A stretch of 64,000 bases of DNA from Thioclava pacifica DSM 10166 (GTDB lineage: Bacteria > Pseudomonadota > Alphaproteobacteria > Rhodobacterales > Rhodobacteraceae): contig NZ_AUND01000023.1 in NCBI RefSeq assembly GCF_000714535.1, positions 1 through 64,000 on the forward strand. The letters run 5' to 3'. The notes under the pieces were generated by a model that was not told the DNA's origin, did not search any database, and worked only from the letters and a program-made list of their open reading frames with translations. Both the position numbers and the translations under genes were made by a program. Below, piece after piece: positions 33,582-42,425 of the stretch (positions within the stretch are counted from its first letter, which is position 1; every line of letters begins with the position of its first letter).

Positions 33582-34019
33582 ATGAGCCAGCAAGCCAATA
33601 TCGACAGCCTGACCACTATTCTGGGCCAGACCTTCGGCCTTTATGTCCAGACCCACGGCTATCACTGGAATGTCGAGGGGCCGCAGTTTCGTCAGCTCCA
33701 CGCACTCTTCGAAGAGCAATACCAGAACCTCTGGGAAGCGCTCGACGAGATCGCAGAACGGATCCGCTGCCTCGGGGCTTACGCGCCGGGGACGCTCTCG
33801 CAGTTGATGGCGCTGGCTGGCGACACGCCCGCGGGTGCGCAATCGGCCGAAGCGATGGTTGAGGCGCTGATCGCGGCGCATGGCGAGTTGGCTGAGCAGT
33901 TGCGCGAAGCGATCGCCACCGCGCAGGAGGTGGGCGACGAGGTCTCGGCGGGCATGCTCACCGACCGGCTGGAATGGCACGAAAAGGAAATCTGGATGAT
34001 GAAGGCCTCGCGCGCCTGA
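33582..34019 (+). CDS. dps: Dps-type ferritin-like DNA-protection protein
   Basis: A 145-residue four-helix protein forming a dodecamer that oxidises and stores iron and protects DNA. The ferroxidase ligands are in GYHWNVEGPQFRQLHALFE (H28 and H40) and LWEALDEIAERI (D55 and E59), and the C-terminus EWHEKEIWMMKA is standard. CAAGGAGGAG before ATG 33582 is a very strong ribosome site. It lies downstream of peroxiredoxin and is probably under the same peroxide control. Confidence 0.93.
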   Translation: MSQQANIDSLTTILGQTFGLYVQTHGYHWNVEGPQFRQLHALFEEQYQNLWEALDEIAERIRCLGAYAPGTLSQLMALAGDTPAGAQSAEAMVEALIAAHGELAEQLREAIATAQEVGDEVSAGMLTDRLEWHEKEIWMMKASRA

Positions 34020-34051
34020 CGCGCGACCTCCCCGACATCAGCATCGAGACG

Positions 34052-34083
34052 AACGGCTGCCGAAACTTCGGTGGCCGTTTTCT
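34052..34083 (+). terminator. Terminator after dps
   Basis: AACGGC pairs with GCCGTT, and inside it CCGAA pairs with TTCGG, with a 2-by-2 internal loop and a two-base apex; TTTTCTG follows. It separates the oxidative-stress unit from glpD. Confidence 0.65.
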
Positions 34084-34098
34084 GTCGTTGGGCTGTCA

Positions 34099-34173
34099 TC
34101 GAACTGTTGCGCGAAATTCGCTCGAAAATGCGCGAAAATTTTCTATATTTATAAAAGCGAACATTGGCGAACG
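34099..34173. promoter_or_regulatory. Phased CGAA repeats upstream of glpD
   Basis: Six copies of (G/T)CGAA(A/C) start at 34099, 34111, 34122, 34132, 34157 and 34168, with spacings of 12, 11, 10, 25 and 11 bases, all on the same face of the helix. An AT-rich block with TATATTTATAAA lies between copies four and five and may contain the -10 element. DeoR-type GlpR repressors bind TTCG/CGAA-containing sites at glp promoters, so this is a candidate GlpR operator array. Confidence 0.5.
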
Positions 34174-34212
34174 AGTCGCATGCCCGCGCTTGGGGATGCA
34201 GGAGACGAAAAA

Positions 34213-35781
34213 ATGACGGCAAGAACGGACGCGGTGGACCTCTTCGTGATCGGCGGGGGGGTGAACGGCTGCGGCATCGCACGCGACGCAGCCGGGCGCG
34301 GGTTGCGGGTGCGGTTGGCCGAGATGGGTGATCTGGCGCAGGCGACTTCTTCGGCCTCTACCAAGCTGTTCCATGGCGGGCTGCGCTATCTCGAATATCT
34401 CGAGATCAAGCTGGTGCGCGAGGCGCTCAGCGAACGCGAAGTGCTGATCCGCGCGATGCCGCATATCTCCTGGCCGATGCGTTTCGTGTTGCCTTACAGC
34501 GCCGATATGCGCTTCGAGAGCGATACACCGGTCTCGAAGATGCTGTCCGCCGTGATGCCCTGGATGAAGGGCAAGCGCCCGTCCTGGATGATTCGCTCGG
34601 GGCTGTTCCTCTATGATCATCTGGGCGGGCAGAGACTGCTGCCGGGCACGAAACGGCTCGACCTGCGGGGTAGCCCCGAGGGCGCGCCGCTCAGGGACAA
34701 GTTCGTTCATGCGTTCGAATATTCGGATGGCTGGGTGCAGGATGCGCGGTTGGTCGTGCTCAATGCCCGCGACGCCGAGGCGCGCGGGGCTGACATCCGC
34801 GTGCAAACGAAGGTGATCGAGGCACATCGCGACGGCGGCCATTGGGTGATCACCACCGAAGGTCCGAACGGGCGCGAGGAACATCTTGCCCGCGCGGTAG
34901 TCAACGCGGGCGGCCCCTGGGTCGAGCAGATCCTGAAAGGCACGATGGGCAGCGCCAGCCGCGAGCATGTCCGCCTCGTGCGCGGCAGCCACATCGTGAC
35001 CCGCAAGCTCTACGATCACGACAAGTGCTATTTCTTCCAAGGCTCGGATGGGCGGATCATCTTCGCGATCCCCTACGAGCAGGATTTCACCCTGATCGGT
35101 ACCACCGAGGCCGCGCATGAGGGCTCGCCTCTGACGGCAGAATGTACCGAGGACGAGCGCGATTACCTGTGCGATTTCGCCTCGCAATATTTCAAGCAAG
35201 AGGTCACGCCCGACGATGTGGTCTGGACCTATTCCGGCGTGCGCCCGCTCTATGAGGACGGGGCCAGTTCGGCCACGGCGGCGACCCGTGAATATGTGCT
35301 TTCGCTCGATGCGCCCGCGGGTCAGCCCGCCGCGCTGCATGTCTTCGGCGGCAAGATCACGACCTATCGCCGTCTGGCCGAGGATGCGCTGGCCAAGCTC
35401 CGTCCGCATCTGCCCGGCATGGGCGGGCCGTGGACCAAGGGCGCGCATCTTCCGGGTGGGGATTTCACCCCCGAAGAGGTCGGCGCGAAGATCGCAAAGC
35501 TCTCGCAGGACTATCCTTTCGTGAACTTCAAATGGGCCGAGCGGATGATCCGCCATTACGGCACCGAGGCCTGGGATATCTTCGGTACGGCCAAGACCCC
35601 CGACGATCTGGGCCGCGATTTCGGCGCGACCCTGACCGAGGCCGAGCTGCGCTGGCTCGTGGACAAGGAATGGGCGCGCAAGGTCGAGGACGTGATCTGG
35701 CGACGCACCAAGCTGGGCTTGCGGCTCGATGCCGATCAGGTCAACTCTGTCGCCGCGTGGCTGGAGGAGCACGCAGGCTGA
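34213..35781 (+). CDS. glpD: Aerobic glycerol-3-phosphate dehydrogenase
   Basis: A 522-residue membrane-associated flavoprotein oxidising glycerol 3-phosphate to dihydroxyacetone phosphate and passing electrons to quinone. The FAD motif DLFVIGGGVNGCGIARDAAG is at the N-terminus, SSASTKLFHGGLRYLE follows, and the C-terminal block EAELRWLVDKEWARKVEDV is present. Start 34213 has GGAG upstream; an earlier ATG at 34180 lacks one. It is followed 21 bases later by glpK. Confidence 0.94.
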   Translation: MTARTDAVDLFVIGGGVNGCGIARDAAGRGLRVRLAEMGDLAQATSSASTKLFHGGLRYLEYLEIKLVREALSEREVLIRAMPHISWPMRFVLPYSADMRFESDTPVSKMLSAVMPWMKGKRPSWMIRSGLFLYDHLGGQRLLPGTKRLDLRGSPEGAPLRDKFVHAFEYSDGWVQDARLVVLNARDAEARGADIRVQTKVIEAHRDGGHWVITTEGPNGREEHLARAVVNAGGPWVEQILKGTMGSASREHVRLVRGSHIVTRKLYDHDKCYFFQGSDGRIIFAIPYEQDFTLIGTTEAAHEGSPLTAECTEDERDYLCDFASQYFKQEVTPDDVVWTYSGVRPLYEDGASSATAATREYVLSLDAPAGQPAALHVFGGKITTYRRLAEDALAKLRPHLPGMGGPWTKGAHLPGGDFTPEEVGAKIAKLSQDYPFVNFKWAERMIRHYGTEAWDIFGTAKTPDDLGRDFGATLTEAELRWLVDKEWARKVEDVIWRRTKLGLRLDADQVNSVAAWLEEHAG

Positions 35782-35802
35782 CGCGCCAAACGGGAGGAGC
35801 AC

Positions 35803-37290
35803 ATGACCTATATTCTGGCAATCGACCAGGGCACCACGTCCTCGCGCGCGATCATCTTCGATGGCGATCTGCGCCCCATGGCCAGCGCGCAGCAGGAGTT
35901 CACCCAGCACTTCCCGCATTCCGGCTGGGTCGAACATGACGCGACCGAGATCTGGGAAAGCGTGCTGGCGACCTCCCGCAAGGCGATCGAGAAGGCCGGG
36001 ATCGCGGCGTCCGATATCGCCGGCATCGGCATCACCAACCAGCGCGAGACCACCCTCGTCTGGGACCGCGAAACGGGCGAGCCGATCCATAAAGCGATCG
36101 TCTGGCAGGACCGCCGCACCGCCGAGTATTGCCGCCAGCTGCGCGAGGATGGGTTCGAGGAAACGGTGACCGCCCGCACCGGCCTTCTGGTCGATCCGTA
36201 TTTCTCCGCGACCAAACTCCGCTGGCTTCTGGAGAACGTCGAAGGCGCGCGCGAGAAGGCCGAGGCGGGCAAGCTCGCCTTCGGCACCATCGACAGCTGG
36301 CTCATCTGGAAGCTGACCGGTGGCAAGGCCCATGTGACCGACGCGACCAACGCCGCGCGCACGATGCTTTACGACATCGCCAAGGGGCGCTGGTCCACGA
36401 CGATTGCGGAGAAGCTGGGCGTGCCGATGGGGATGCTGCCCGAGGTCAAGGATTGCGCCGCCGAGTTCGGCGTGACGCAACCCGATCACTTCGGCACGGA
36501 AATCCCGATCCTCGGTGTCGCGGGCGATCAGCAGGCCGCGACGGTGGGGCAGGCTTGCTTCAAGCCCGGTATGCTCAAATCCACCTATGGCACGGGCTGC
36601 TTCGCGCTGCTGAACACAGGCGATCAGATGGTGCGTTCCGAAAATCGCCTGCTGACCACCATCGCCTATCAGCTCGACGGCAAGGTGACCTATGCGCTTG
36701 AAGGCTCGATCTTCATCGCGGGCGCGGTGGTGCAATGGCTGCGCGACGGGCTGAAGATCATCGAGGCCGCCGATCAGACGCAAAGCCTCGCCGACGCCGC
36801 CGACCCCGAGCAGGAAGTGATCATCGTTCCAGCCTTCACCGGTCTTGGCGCGCCCTATTGGAACCCTGATTGCCGTGGCGCGGTCTTTGGCCTGACCCGC
36901 AATTCCGGCCCCGCCGAGTTTGCCCGTGCCGCGCTGGAATCGGTCGGTTTCCAGACCCGCGACCTGCTGGAGGCGATGCAAGCCGACTGGTCCGACGATG
37001 CGCGCCCCACGCTCCGCGTCGATGGCGGCATGACCGCGTCGGACTGGGCGATGCAGTTCCTCTCGGACATCCTTGGCGCGCCGGTGGATCGTCCGAAAGT
37101 GCTGGAGACGACGGCTCTCGGCGCGGCATGGCTCGCGGGCTACAAGGCGGGGCTTTACCCCGAACCGGAGGAATTCGCGAAATCCTGGGCGCTCGACCGC
37201 AATTTCATAGCGCAAATGACTGAGGAGCGCCGCGAAGCGCGCTATGCCGCGTGGAAAAAAGCGGTTCAGGCGACGATCGCAGCGGTTTGA
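35803..37290 (+). CDS. glpK: Glycerol kinase
   Basis: A 495-residue FGGY-family kinase phosphorylating glycerol. The N-terminal [15 protein letters not shown] nucleotide loop, WQDRRT and [13 protein letters not shown] substrate region, the [13 protein letters not shown] phosphate-binding block and the adenosine motif [13 protein letters not shown] are complete. It forms an operon with glpD. No glycerol facilitator, ABC importer or glpR gene is in the window, so uptake and control genes must lie elsewhere. Confidence 0.95.
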   Translation: MTYILAIDQGTTSSRAIIFDGDLRPMASAQQEFTQHFPHSGWVEHDATEIWESVLATSRKAIEKAGIAASDIAGIGITNQRETTLVWDRETGEPIHKAIVWQDRRTAEYCRQLREDGFEETVTARTGLLVDPYFSATKLRWLLENVEGAREKAEAGKLAFGTIDSWLIWKLTGGKAHVTDATNAARTMLYDIAKGRWSTTIAEKLGVPMGMLPEVKDCAAEFGVTQPDHFGTEIPILGVAGDQQAATVGQACFKPGMLKSTYGTGCFALLNTGDQMVRSENRLLTTIAYQLDGKVTYALEGSIFIAGAVVQWLRDGLKIIEAADQTQSLADAADPEQEVIIVPAFTGLGAPYWNPDCRGAVFGLTRNSGPAEFARAALESVGFQTRDLLEAMQADWSDDARPTLRVDGGMTASDWAMQFLSDILGAPVDRPKVLETTALGAAWLAGYKAGLYPEPEEFAKSWALDRNFIAQMTEERREARYAAWKKAVQATIAAV

Positions 37291-37374
37291 GCGGGATGGA
37301 ATAGGTCAGACCCTCTTTCCCTTCCTCTCGTTTTGCTCTTTCCTGTCGAGGTCCGACAGAAATGGAGCCTCCCG

Positions 37375-38790
37375 ATGACCCGCTACCCCCGCGACCTGCG
37401 CGGCTATGGCCGCACCACCCCAGACCCGCAATGGCCCGGCGGTGCGCGCGTGGCGATCTCGATGGTGCTCAATTTCGAAGAGGGCGGGGAAAACTGCATC
37501 CTGCATGGCGATGCGGCCTCTGAAGCCTTCCTGTCGGATATTGCGGGCGCTGCGCAATGGCCCGGCCAGCGGCACTGGAACATGGAGTCGATCTACGAAT
37601 ATGGCGCGCGCGCCGGATTCTGGCGACTTCACCGCCTCTTCACCGGGTTGAACGTGCCGCTGACGATCTATGGGGTCGCCACTGCGCTCGCCCGTGCTCC
37701 CGAACAGGTCGCCGCGATGAAAGAGGCGGGTTGGGAGATCGCCTCGCACGGCCTGAAATGGGTCGAGCACAAGGATATGGCTGAGGAAGAGGAGCGTCGG
37801 CAGATCGCCGAGGCCATCCGCCTGCATACCGAGGTCGTGGGCGAGCGCCCGCGCGGCTGGTATACGGGGCGCTGCTCGGTCAACACCGTGCGCCTGACCG
37901 CCGAAGAGGGCGGGTTCGACTGGATCTCCGATACCTATGACGACGACCTGCCCTATTGGCTTGAGGTTGGCGCGCGTGACCAGCTCGTGATCCCCTACAC
38001 GCTCGAGGCCAATGATATGCGCTTTGCGACGGCGCCGGGCTATATCGAGGGCGAGCAGTTCTTCACCTATCTCAAGGACAGCTTCGATACGCTCTATGCC
38101 GAGGGGCTGGAAGGCGCGCCCAAGATGTTCTCGGTCGGGCTCCACAATCGCCTGATCGGGCGCCCCGGCAAAGTGGCGGGGCTGAAGCGCTTCCTCGACT
38201 ATGCGCTCTCGCATGAAGGTGTCTGGTTCGCGACCCGTGGCGAGATCGCCGCGCATTGGGCCGCGACCCACCCCCATACCCGCCGCGAACGTCCGAGCCA
38301 GATGGCCCGCGCCCGCTTCGTCGAAGCTTTCGGCAGCATCTACGAGCACTCGCCCTGGATCGCGCAGCGCGCCTACGATCTGGAACTCGGGCCCGCACAT
38401 GACTCGGTCGAGGGCACGGCCTCGGCGCTTGCCCGCATCTTCCGTTCCGCCTCCGACTCCGAGCGTCTCGGCGTGCTGACCGCCCACCCCGATCTCGCGG
38501 GCAAACTCGCGCAAGCCAAACGCCTCACCGCCGAAAGTACCTCCGAACAAGCAAGCGCCGGTCTCGATGCGCTGACCGATGACGAGCGGACCACCTTCGA
38601 GGCCCTCAACAAGGACTATACGGAAAAATTCGGTTTCCCCTTCATCATTGCGGTAAAAGACAATACGAAGGCATCAATCCTCCACGCCTTCCGTCGCCGA
38701 CTCGATCACGATCGCGACACGGAATTCGCCGAGGCCTGTCGTCAGGTCGAGCGGATCGCGTGGCATCGCCTGAACGCCATGGACCTTTGA
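37375..38790 (+). CDS. puuE: Allantoinase (PuuE) / OHCU decarboxylase (UraD) fusion
   Basis: A 471-residue bifunctional enzyme. Residues 1 to about 300 are a polysaccharide-deacetylase-fold PuuE-type allantoinase (SMVLNFEEGGE, WEIASHGLKWVEH, GWYTGRCSVNTVRL). Residues about 310-471 are UraD (HSPWIAQRA, LTAHPDLAGKL, FPFIIAVKDNTK), which decarboxylates OHCU to S-allantoin. One chain thus makes allantoin and opens it to allantoate. Start 37375 follows TGGAG and removes an unrelated 14-residue extension. It is coupled to the next gene by TGATG. Confidence 0.9.
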   Translation: MTRYPRDLRGYGRTTPDPQWPGGARVAISMVLNFEEGGENCILHGDAASEAFLSDIAGAAQWPGQRHWNMESIYEYGARAGFWRLHRLFTGLNVPLTIYGVATALARAPEQVAAMKEAGWEIASHGLKWVEHKDMAEEEERRQIAEAIRLHTEVVGERPRGWYTGRCSVNTVRLTAEEGGFDWISDTYDDDLPYWLEVGARDQLVIPYTLEANDMRFATAPGYIEGEQFFTYLKDSFDTLYAEGLEGAPKMFSVGLHNRLIGRPGKVAGLKRFLDYALSHEGVWFATRGEIAAHWAATHPHTRRERPSQMARARFVEAFGSIYEHSPWIAQRAYDLELGPAHDSVEGTASALARIFRSASDSERLGVLTAHPDLAGKLAQAKRLTAESTSEQASAGLDALTDDERTTFEALNKDYTEKFGFPFIIAVKDNTKASILHAFRRRLDHDRDTEFAEACRQVERIAWHRLNAMDL

Positions 38791-39623
38791 TGGAATATAC
38801 TTACTTCGCTCCCACCGGGGGCCTGCCCGACCAGAACCAGCGCGCCCGCGAGCGCGCCCAGTTCAACTCCTCCTACGCGGTGATCCCGCGCGGGGTGCTC
38901 TCCGACATCACCATCTCGTTGCTGCCCGGCTGGGAGCGAACCCGCGCCTGGGTGCTCGCCCGCCCGCTCTCGGGCTTCGCCGAGACCTTTGCCGAACTGA
39001 TCGTCGAAGTGGCCCCGGGCGGCGGCTCGGACACTCCCGAACCCGATCCGGAAGGCGAGGGTGTGATCTTGCTGCTTGCAGGTGGGATGCGCCTCGTGAT
39101 CAACGGCATCGGTAACGAACTGGAACCGGGCGGATACGCCTATCTCGCGCCCGGCGCGAAATGGTCGGTCGCCAATGACCATGACACGCCCGCGACCTTC
39201 ATCTGGGTGCGAAAGCGCTATGAACGCGTGCCGGGTATCGACGCGCCCGACAGCTTCGTCACCGCCGATCATGAGAAACCGCCGCAGGAAATGCCCAATA
39301 CCTCCGGCTACTGGTCGACCTCGCGCTTCGTCGATCCGAACGACCTGCGCCACGACATGCATGTGAATATCGTCACCTTCATGCCCGGCGGCACCATCCC
39401 CTTCGCGGAAACCCACGTGATGGAGCACGGCATCTACGTGCTGCAGGGCCGCGGCGTCTACCTGCTCAACCAGGACTGGATCGAGGTCGAGGAGGGCGAT
39501 TTCATGTGGCTGCGCGCGTTCTGCCCGCAAGCCTGCTACGCCGCAGGCCGCCGCCCGTTCCGCTACCTGCTCTACAAGGACGTGAACCGCCACCCGAAGC
39601 TCGGCTCACCCTTCCCGGGCTGA
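38790..39623 (+). CDS. uglY: (S)-ureidoglycine aminohydrolase
   Basis: A 277-residue double-cupin enzyme that hydrolyses (S)-ureidoglycine to (S)-ureidoglycolate and ammonia. The N-terminal FAPTGGLPDQ, the first cupin (VILLLAGGMRLVING) and the second cupin with metal ligands in IPFAETHVMEHGIYVLQGRGVYLL, followed by WLRAFCPQACYA, match the YlbA/UGHY family. Overlap with the fusion gene indicates co-translation. An allantoate amidohydrolase, needed before this step, is not in the window. Confidence 0.92.
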   Translation: MEYTYFAPTGGLPDQNQRARERAQFNSSYAVIPRGVLSDITISLLPGWERTRAWVLARPLSGFAETFAELIVEVAPGGGSDTPEPDPEGEGVILLLAGGMRLVINGIGNELEPGGYAYLAPGAKWSVANDHDTPATFIWVRKRYERVPGIDAPDSFVTADHEKPPQEMPNTSGYWSTSRFVDPNDLRHDMHVNIVTFMPGGTIPFAETHVMEHGIYVLQGRGVYLLNQDWIEVEEGDFMWLRAFCPQACYAAGRRPFRYLLYKDVNRHPKLGSPFPG

Positions 39624-39625
39624 GG

Positions 39626-39685
39626 CTTCTTCTTGACGAAAATAGCTCGGGGGTGAGGGCGCAAGCCCGAGGGGGCAGAGCCCCC
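39626..39685 (-). repeat. Intergenic GC-rich repeat, copy A (inverted)
   Basis: This 60-base element begins on the minus strand with the hairpin GGGGGCTCTGCCCCC, continues through CTCACCCCCGAG and ends CGTCAAGAAGAAG. Two similar copies lie at 51550-51608 and 61752-61813 on the plus strand. Here it separates uglY from allA in the middle of an operon. It may fold in RNA and modulate expression of the downstream gene. Confidence 0.75.
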
Positions 39686-39712
39686 TTCGCCCCCTCCCAC
39701 CGGAGGCCTGCG

Positions 39713-40201
39713 ATGCAGATCAAAGCAGACCCGCTCACCCCCGAAGGTTTCGCTCCCTTCGGCGATGTTCTCGACGCCACCGGCGGCCCGGACAAGATCA
39801 TCAATGCCGGGCTCTGCGGGCGTTACCACGATCGCGCGCGTCTCGATTTCGGACCCGAGACAGGCGGTCGTGCCGGGATCTCGATCTTCAAGGCTGAGCC
39901 CCGGTCTCTGCCCTATCTTTGCGACCTTCTCGAACGCCACCCCGAGGGAAGCCAGGCCTTCATCCCGATGAGCGCTGACCCCTTCCTCGTCATCGTCGCC
40001 CCCGATGATCGCGGGCAACCGGGGCAGCCCCGCGCGTTCCTCACCAACGGGGCGCAGGCAATCAACCTGCATCGCGGCACATGGCACGGGGTTCTGACGC
40101 CGCTGGCGGCCCCCGGCCTCTTCGCCGTCATCGACCGCATCGGGAACACCGCGAACCTCGAGGAATACCCGCTCGCCGATCCCTTTACCGTGATCGCCTG
40201 A
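39713..40201 (+). CDS. allA: Ureidoglycolate lyase
   Basis: A 162-residue cupin-fold enzyme that splits ureidoglycolate into glyoxylate and urea, the last step of allantoin catabolism. LTPEGFAPFGDVLDATG opens the protein, QAFIPMSADPFLVIVAP lies in the middle, and LHRGTWHGVLTPL is the signature block. CGGAGG precedes ATG 39713 by 6 bases. It follows uglY after a 60-base repeat element, probably still in the same transcript. Confidence 0.92.
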   Translation: MQIKADPLTPEGFAPFGDVLDATGGPDKIINAGLCGRYHDRARLDFGPETGGRAGISIFKAEPRSLPYLCDLLERHPEGSQAFIPMSADPFLVIVAPDDRGQPGQPRAFLTNGAQAINLHRGTWHGVLTPLAAPGLFAVIDRIGNTANLEEYPLADPFTVIA

Positions 40202-40278
40202 CCCTCTCCGAAAGGGGGCATGGACACTTCCCGCGATCTTTCCCAAGCTGCCCCAAATCGCTTGGGGAGGAGCAACAG

Positions 40279-41406
40279 ATGAAAACGCGGATCGCACTCT
40301 TGCGCGAAATGGGCAAGGCACGCCCCTATTCCGACAGCAAGCCGCTGGAGATCGTGGAGGCCGAGCTGGACGATCCCGGACCGGGCGAGCTGCTCATCAA
40401 GATGGCCGCGGCGGGCCTGTGCCACTCGGACCTTTCGGTCATCAACGGCGACCGCCCGCGCGACATGCCCGTGGCGCTGGGCCATGAGGCGGCTGGCGTG
40501 GTCGAGGCGGTCGGCCCCCATGTCACCCGTTTTTCCCCCGGCGATCACGTCGTGCTGGTTTTCGCACCCTCCTGCGGTCATTGCGTGCCCTGCGCCGAAG
40601 GCCGCCCCGCGCTGTGCGAGCCCGCCGCCGTCGCGGCCGGCAAAGGCGCGCTGATCACCGGATCGAAACGCATCTCGGTCGGCGGTGAGCACGTGAACCA
40701 CCATATCGGCGTCTCGGCCTTCTCCGATTACGCCGTGGTGTCCGAAGCCTCCTGCGTGAAGATCGACAAGTCGATCCCGCTCGATCAGGCGGCACTTCTG
40801 GGCTGCGCGGTGCTGACTGGCGTCGGGGCGGTGCTGAACTCGGGCGGGCTGAAGACGGGGCAAAGCTGCGCCGTCGTGGGGCTGGGCGGCGTCGGGCTCG
40901 CCGGGCTCTTGGGCGCCATCGCGGCGGGCGCGCGCACCATCGTCGCCGTCGATCTGGCCAAGGACAAGCGCGACCTCGCCCTCAAGCTCGGCGCGACCCA
41001 TGTCATCGACCCGACCGAGGAAGGCGCGGTGCAAAAGCTGCGCGACCTCACCGGCGGTGGCGTCGATCTGGCCGTCGAACTCGCCGGCGCGGTCCCGGCG
41101 CTGCAATTCGCCTATGCGATCACCCGGCGCGGCGGCACGACCGTCACGGCGGGCCTGCCCAACCCGCAGGCGGAATTCAAGATCCCCGCCGTATCGCTCA
41201 CCGCGAACGAGCACGCGTTGAAAGGCTCCTATATGGGCTCTTGCGTGCCGGTCCGCGACATCCCGCGTTTCGCGCAGATGATGGTGCAGGGCCAGCTTCC
41301 GATCCCGGAGCTGATGACCCATCGCCTCAAGCTCGAAGAGATCAACGAAGGCTTCGAGCGGCTCGCCGCGGGCGAGGCGATCCGGCAGGTCATCATCTTC
41401 GACTAG
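40279..41406 (+). CDS. Zinc-dependent alcohol dehydrogenase
   Basis: A 375-residue medium-chain dehydrogenase. Catalytic zinc ligands are in AGLCHSDLS and LGHEAAGVVE, and the structural zinc site is CGHCVPCAEGRPALC. The Rossmann motif is VVGLGGVGLAGLLG. It resembles class III-like and aryl-alcohol members; the substrate is unknown. GGGGAGGAG is a strong ribosome site. It may be transcribed with the purine genes, 77 bases after allA, but has no obvious role in that pathway. Its TAG stop overlaps the convergent LysR gene's stop. Confidence 0.87.
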   Translation: MKTRIALLREMGKARPYSDSKPLEIVEAELDDPGPGELLIKMAAAGLCHSDLSVINGDRPRDMPVALGHEAAGVVEAVGPHVTRFSPGDHVVLVFAPSCGHCVPCAEGRPALCEPAAVAAGKGALITGSKRISVGGEHVNHHIGVSAFSDYAVVSEASCVKIDKSIPLDQAALLGCAVLTGVGAVLNSGGLKTGQSCAVVGLGGVGLAGLLGAIAAGARTIVAVDLAKDKRDLALKLGATHVIDPTEEGAVQKLRDLTGGGVDLAVELAGAVPALQFAYAITRRGGTTVTAGLPNPQAEFKIPAVSLTANEHALKGSYMGSCVPVRDIPRFAQMMVQGQLPIPELMTHRLKLEEINEGFERLAAGEAIRQVIIFD

Positions 41407-42293
41407 GCGCCGATCTCGGCGCGCAGCCAGTCGCGGAAGGCGCTCACATGCGGCGCCTCCCGCGCACGCTCGGGCAGGATCAGCGCGTAGCTCTCGCCGG
41501 TCGCGAAGCGGCGCGGGCTCGCCTGCACCAGCCGCCCCGAGGCCAGCGCCCCTTGCGCGATGATCGCGGGCACTAGCCCCAGCCCCATCCCTGCGCTCGC
41601 CGCATCGAGGATCATGTCGAAATGATCGAAGCGCGCCCCGCGCAGGATGCGCCGCGCGTCCCGCCCGCTCTCGCGAAACCAGTCGAGCCAGAGCGTCGGC
41701 CGTGTCGATTGCTGCAACAAGGGCAGGTCCAGAACGGCCTCGTCATCCAGCACCGCCCGCCCCGCCATCAGCTGCGGCGCGGCCACCACGATCAGCTCTT
41801 CGGCGACGAGGCTTTCGATCTCCGCGCCGATCTGTTCATGCCTTGAGCGCATGATCGCGAGGTCGAACGGGTCCCGCTCGAAATCGACGGGCAGCAGCCG
41901 CGCGCTCAGATCGAGGCTCACCTGCGGCTGTGCCGCCTCGAAGCCAGCCAGACGCGGGATCAGCCAGCTGCGCGCAAAGCTCGGCAGTACCGCCATGCGC
42001 AGCACCGCCTGTGCGCCACCAAAGGCCATCGCCCCCATCGCCGCCGTGTCGATCCGGCCCAGAATATCCTCCGCCTGCGCCAGGAAAACCTGACCTGCAG
42101 GCGAAAGCACGAGCCGCTTGCGCACCCGGTCGAACAGCGCCACGCCCAGCCGTTCCTCGAGCGTCCCGAGCGAACGCGACACCGCCGATTGCGTCAGGTT
42201 CAACTCCGCCGCCGCCCGCGTCGTCGTGCCAAAGCGCGCGCAGGCGGCAAAGGCCTGCAGCTCGTTGATCGTGGGGGTGTAGCTCTTGCGCAT
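41403..42293 (-). CDS. LysR-family regulator of the glutarate genes
   Basis: A 296-residue LysR protein of the GcvA-like group. The HTH spans about 9-65 (FGTTTRAAAELNLTQSAVSRSL), and the effector domain (95-290) contains FEAAQPQVSLDLSARLLPVDFERDPFDLAI. It is divergent from glutaryl-CoA dehydrogenase, the common GcdR arrangement, and probably activates that operon in response to glutarate or glutaryl-CoA. Its stop codon overlaps that of the convergent dehydrogenase in the tetranucleotide CTAG. Confidence 0.87.
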   Translation of the reverse strand: MRKSYTPTINELQAFAACARFGTTTRAAAELNLTQSAVSRSLGTLEERLGVALFDRVRKRLVLSPAGQVFLAQAEDILGRIDTAAMGAMAFGGAQAVLRMAVLPSFARSWLIPRLAGFEAAQPQVSLDLSARLLPVDFERDPFDLAIMRSRHEQIGAEIESLVAEELIVVAAPQLMAGRAVLDDEAVLDLPLLQQSTRPTLWLDWFRESGRDARRILRGARFDHFDMILDAASAGMGLGLVPAIIAQGALASGRLVQASPRRFATGESYALILPERAREAPHVSAFRDWLRAEIGA

Positions 42294-42349
42294 GGTCCGG
42301 GACTGTCCGTCGGGTCTCGGGGTAGATCATGCGCAAAACTCATCACTAT

Positions 42350-42369
42350 CGCAAATTTAATCGTTTGCG
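42350..42369. promoter_or_regulatory. Candidate LysR operator upstream of gcdH
   Basis: CGCAAA and TTTGCG form a 6-8-6 palindrome in the 132-base divergent region, and an additional GCGCAAA lies at 42331-42337. LysR regulators usually recognise T-N11-A palindromes about 60 bases before the start; the position (about 65 bases before gcdH) fits. Confidence 0.5.
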
Positions 42370-42425
42370 CCGCGCGCACCGATCCCTAGAGTCCGGCGAA
42401 AGAGTTTCAACGCCCGAGGATCGCC

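Noticed and set aside
34096-37215. Very long open frame (over 1000 codons) on the minus strand opposite glpD and glpK
   Set aside because: It has the Arg/His/Asp-rich composition typical of a frame antisense to high-GC genes, no family features, and both plus-strand genes have complete motifs.
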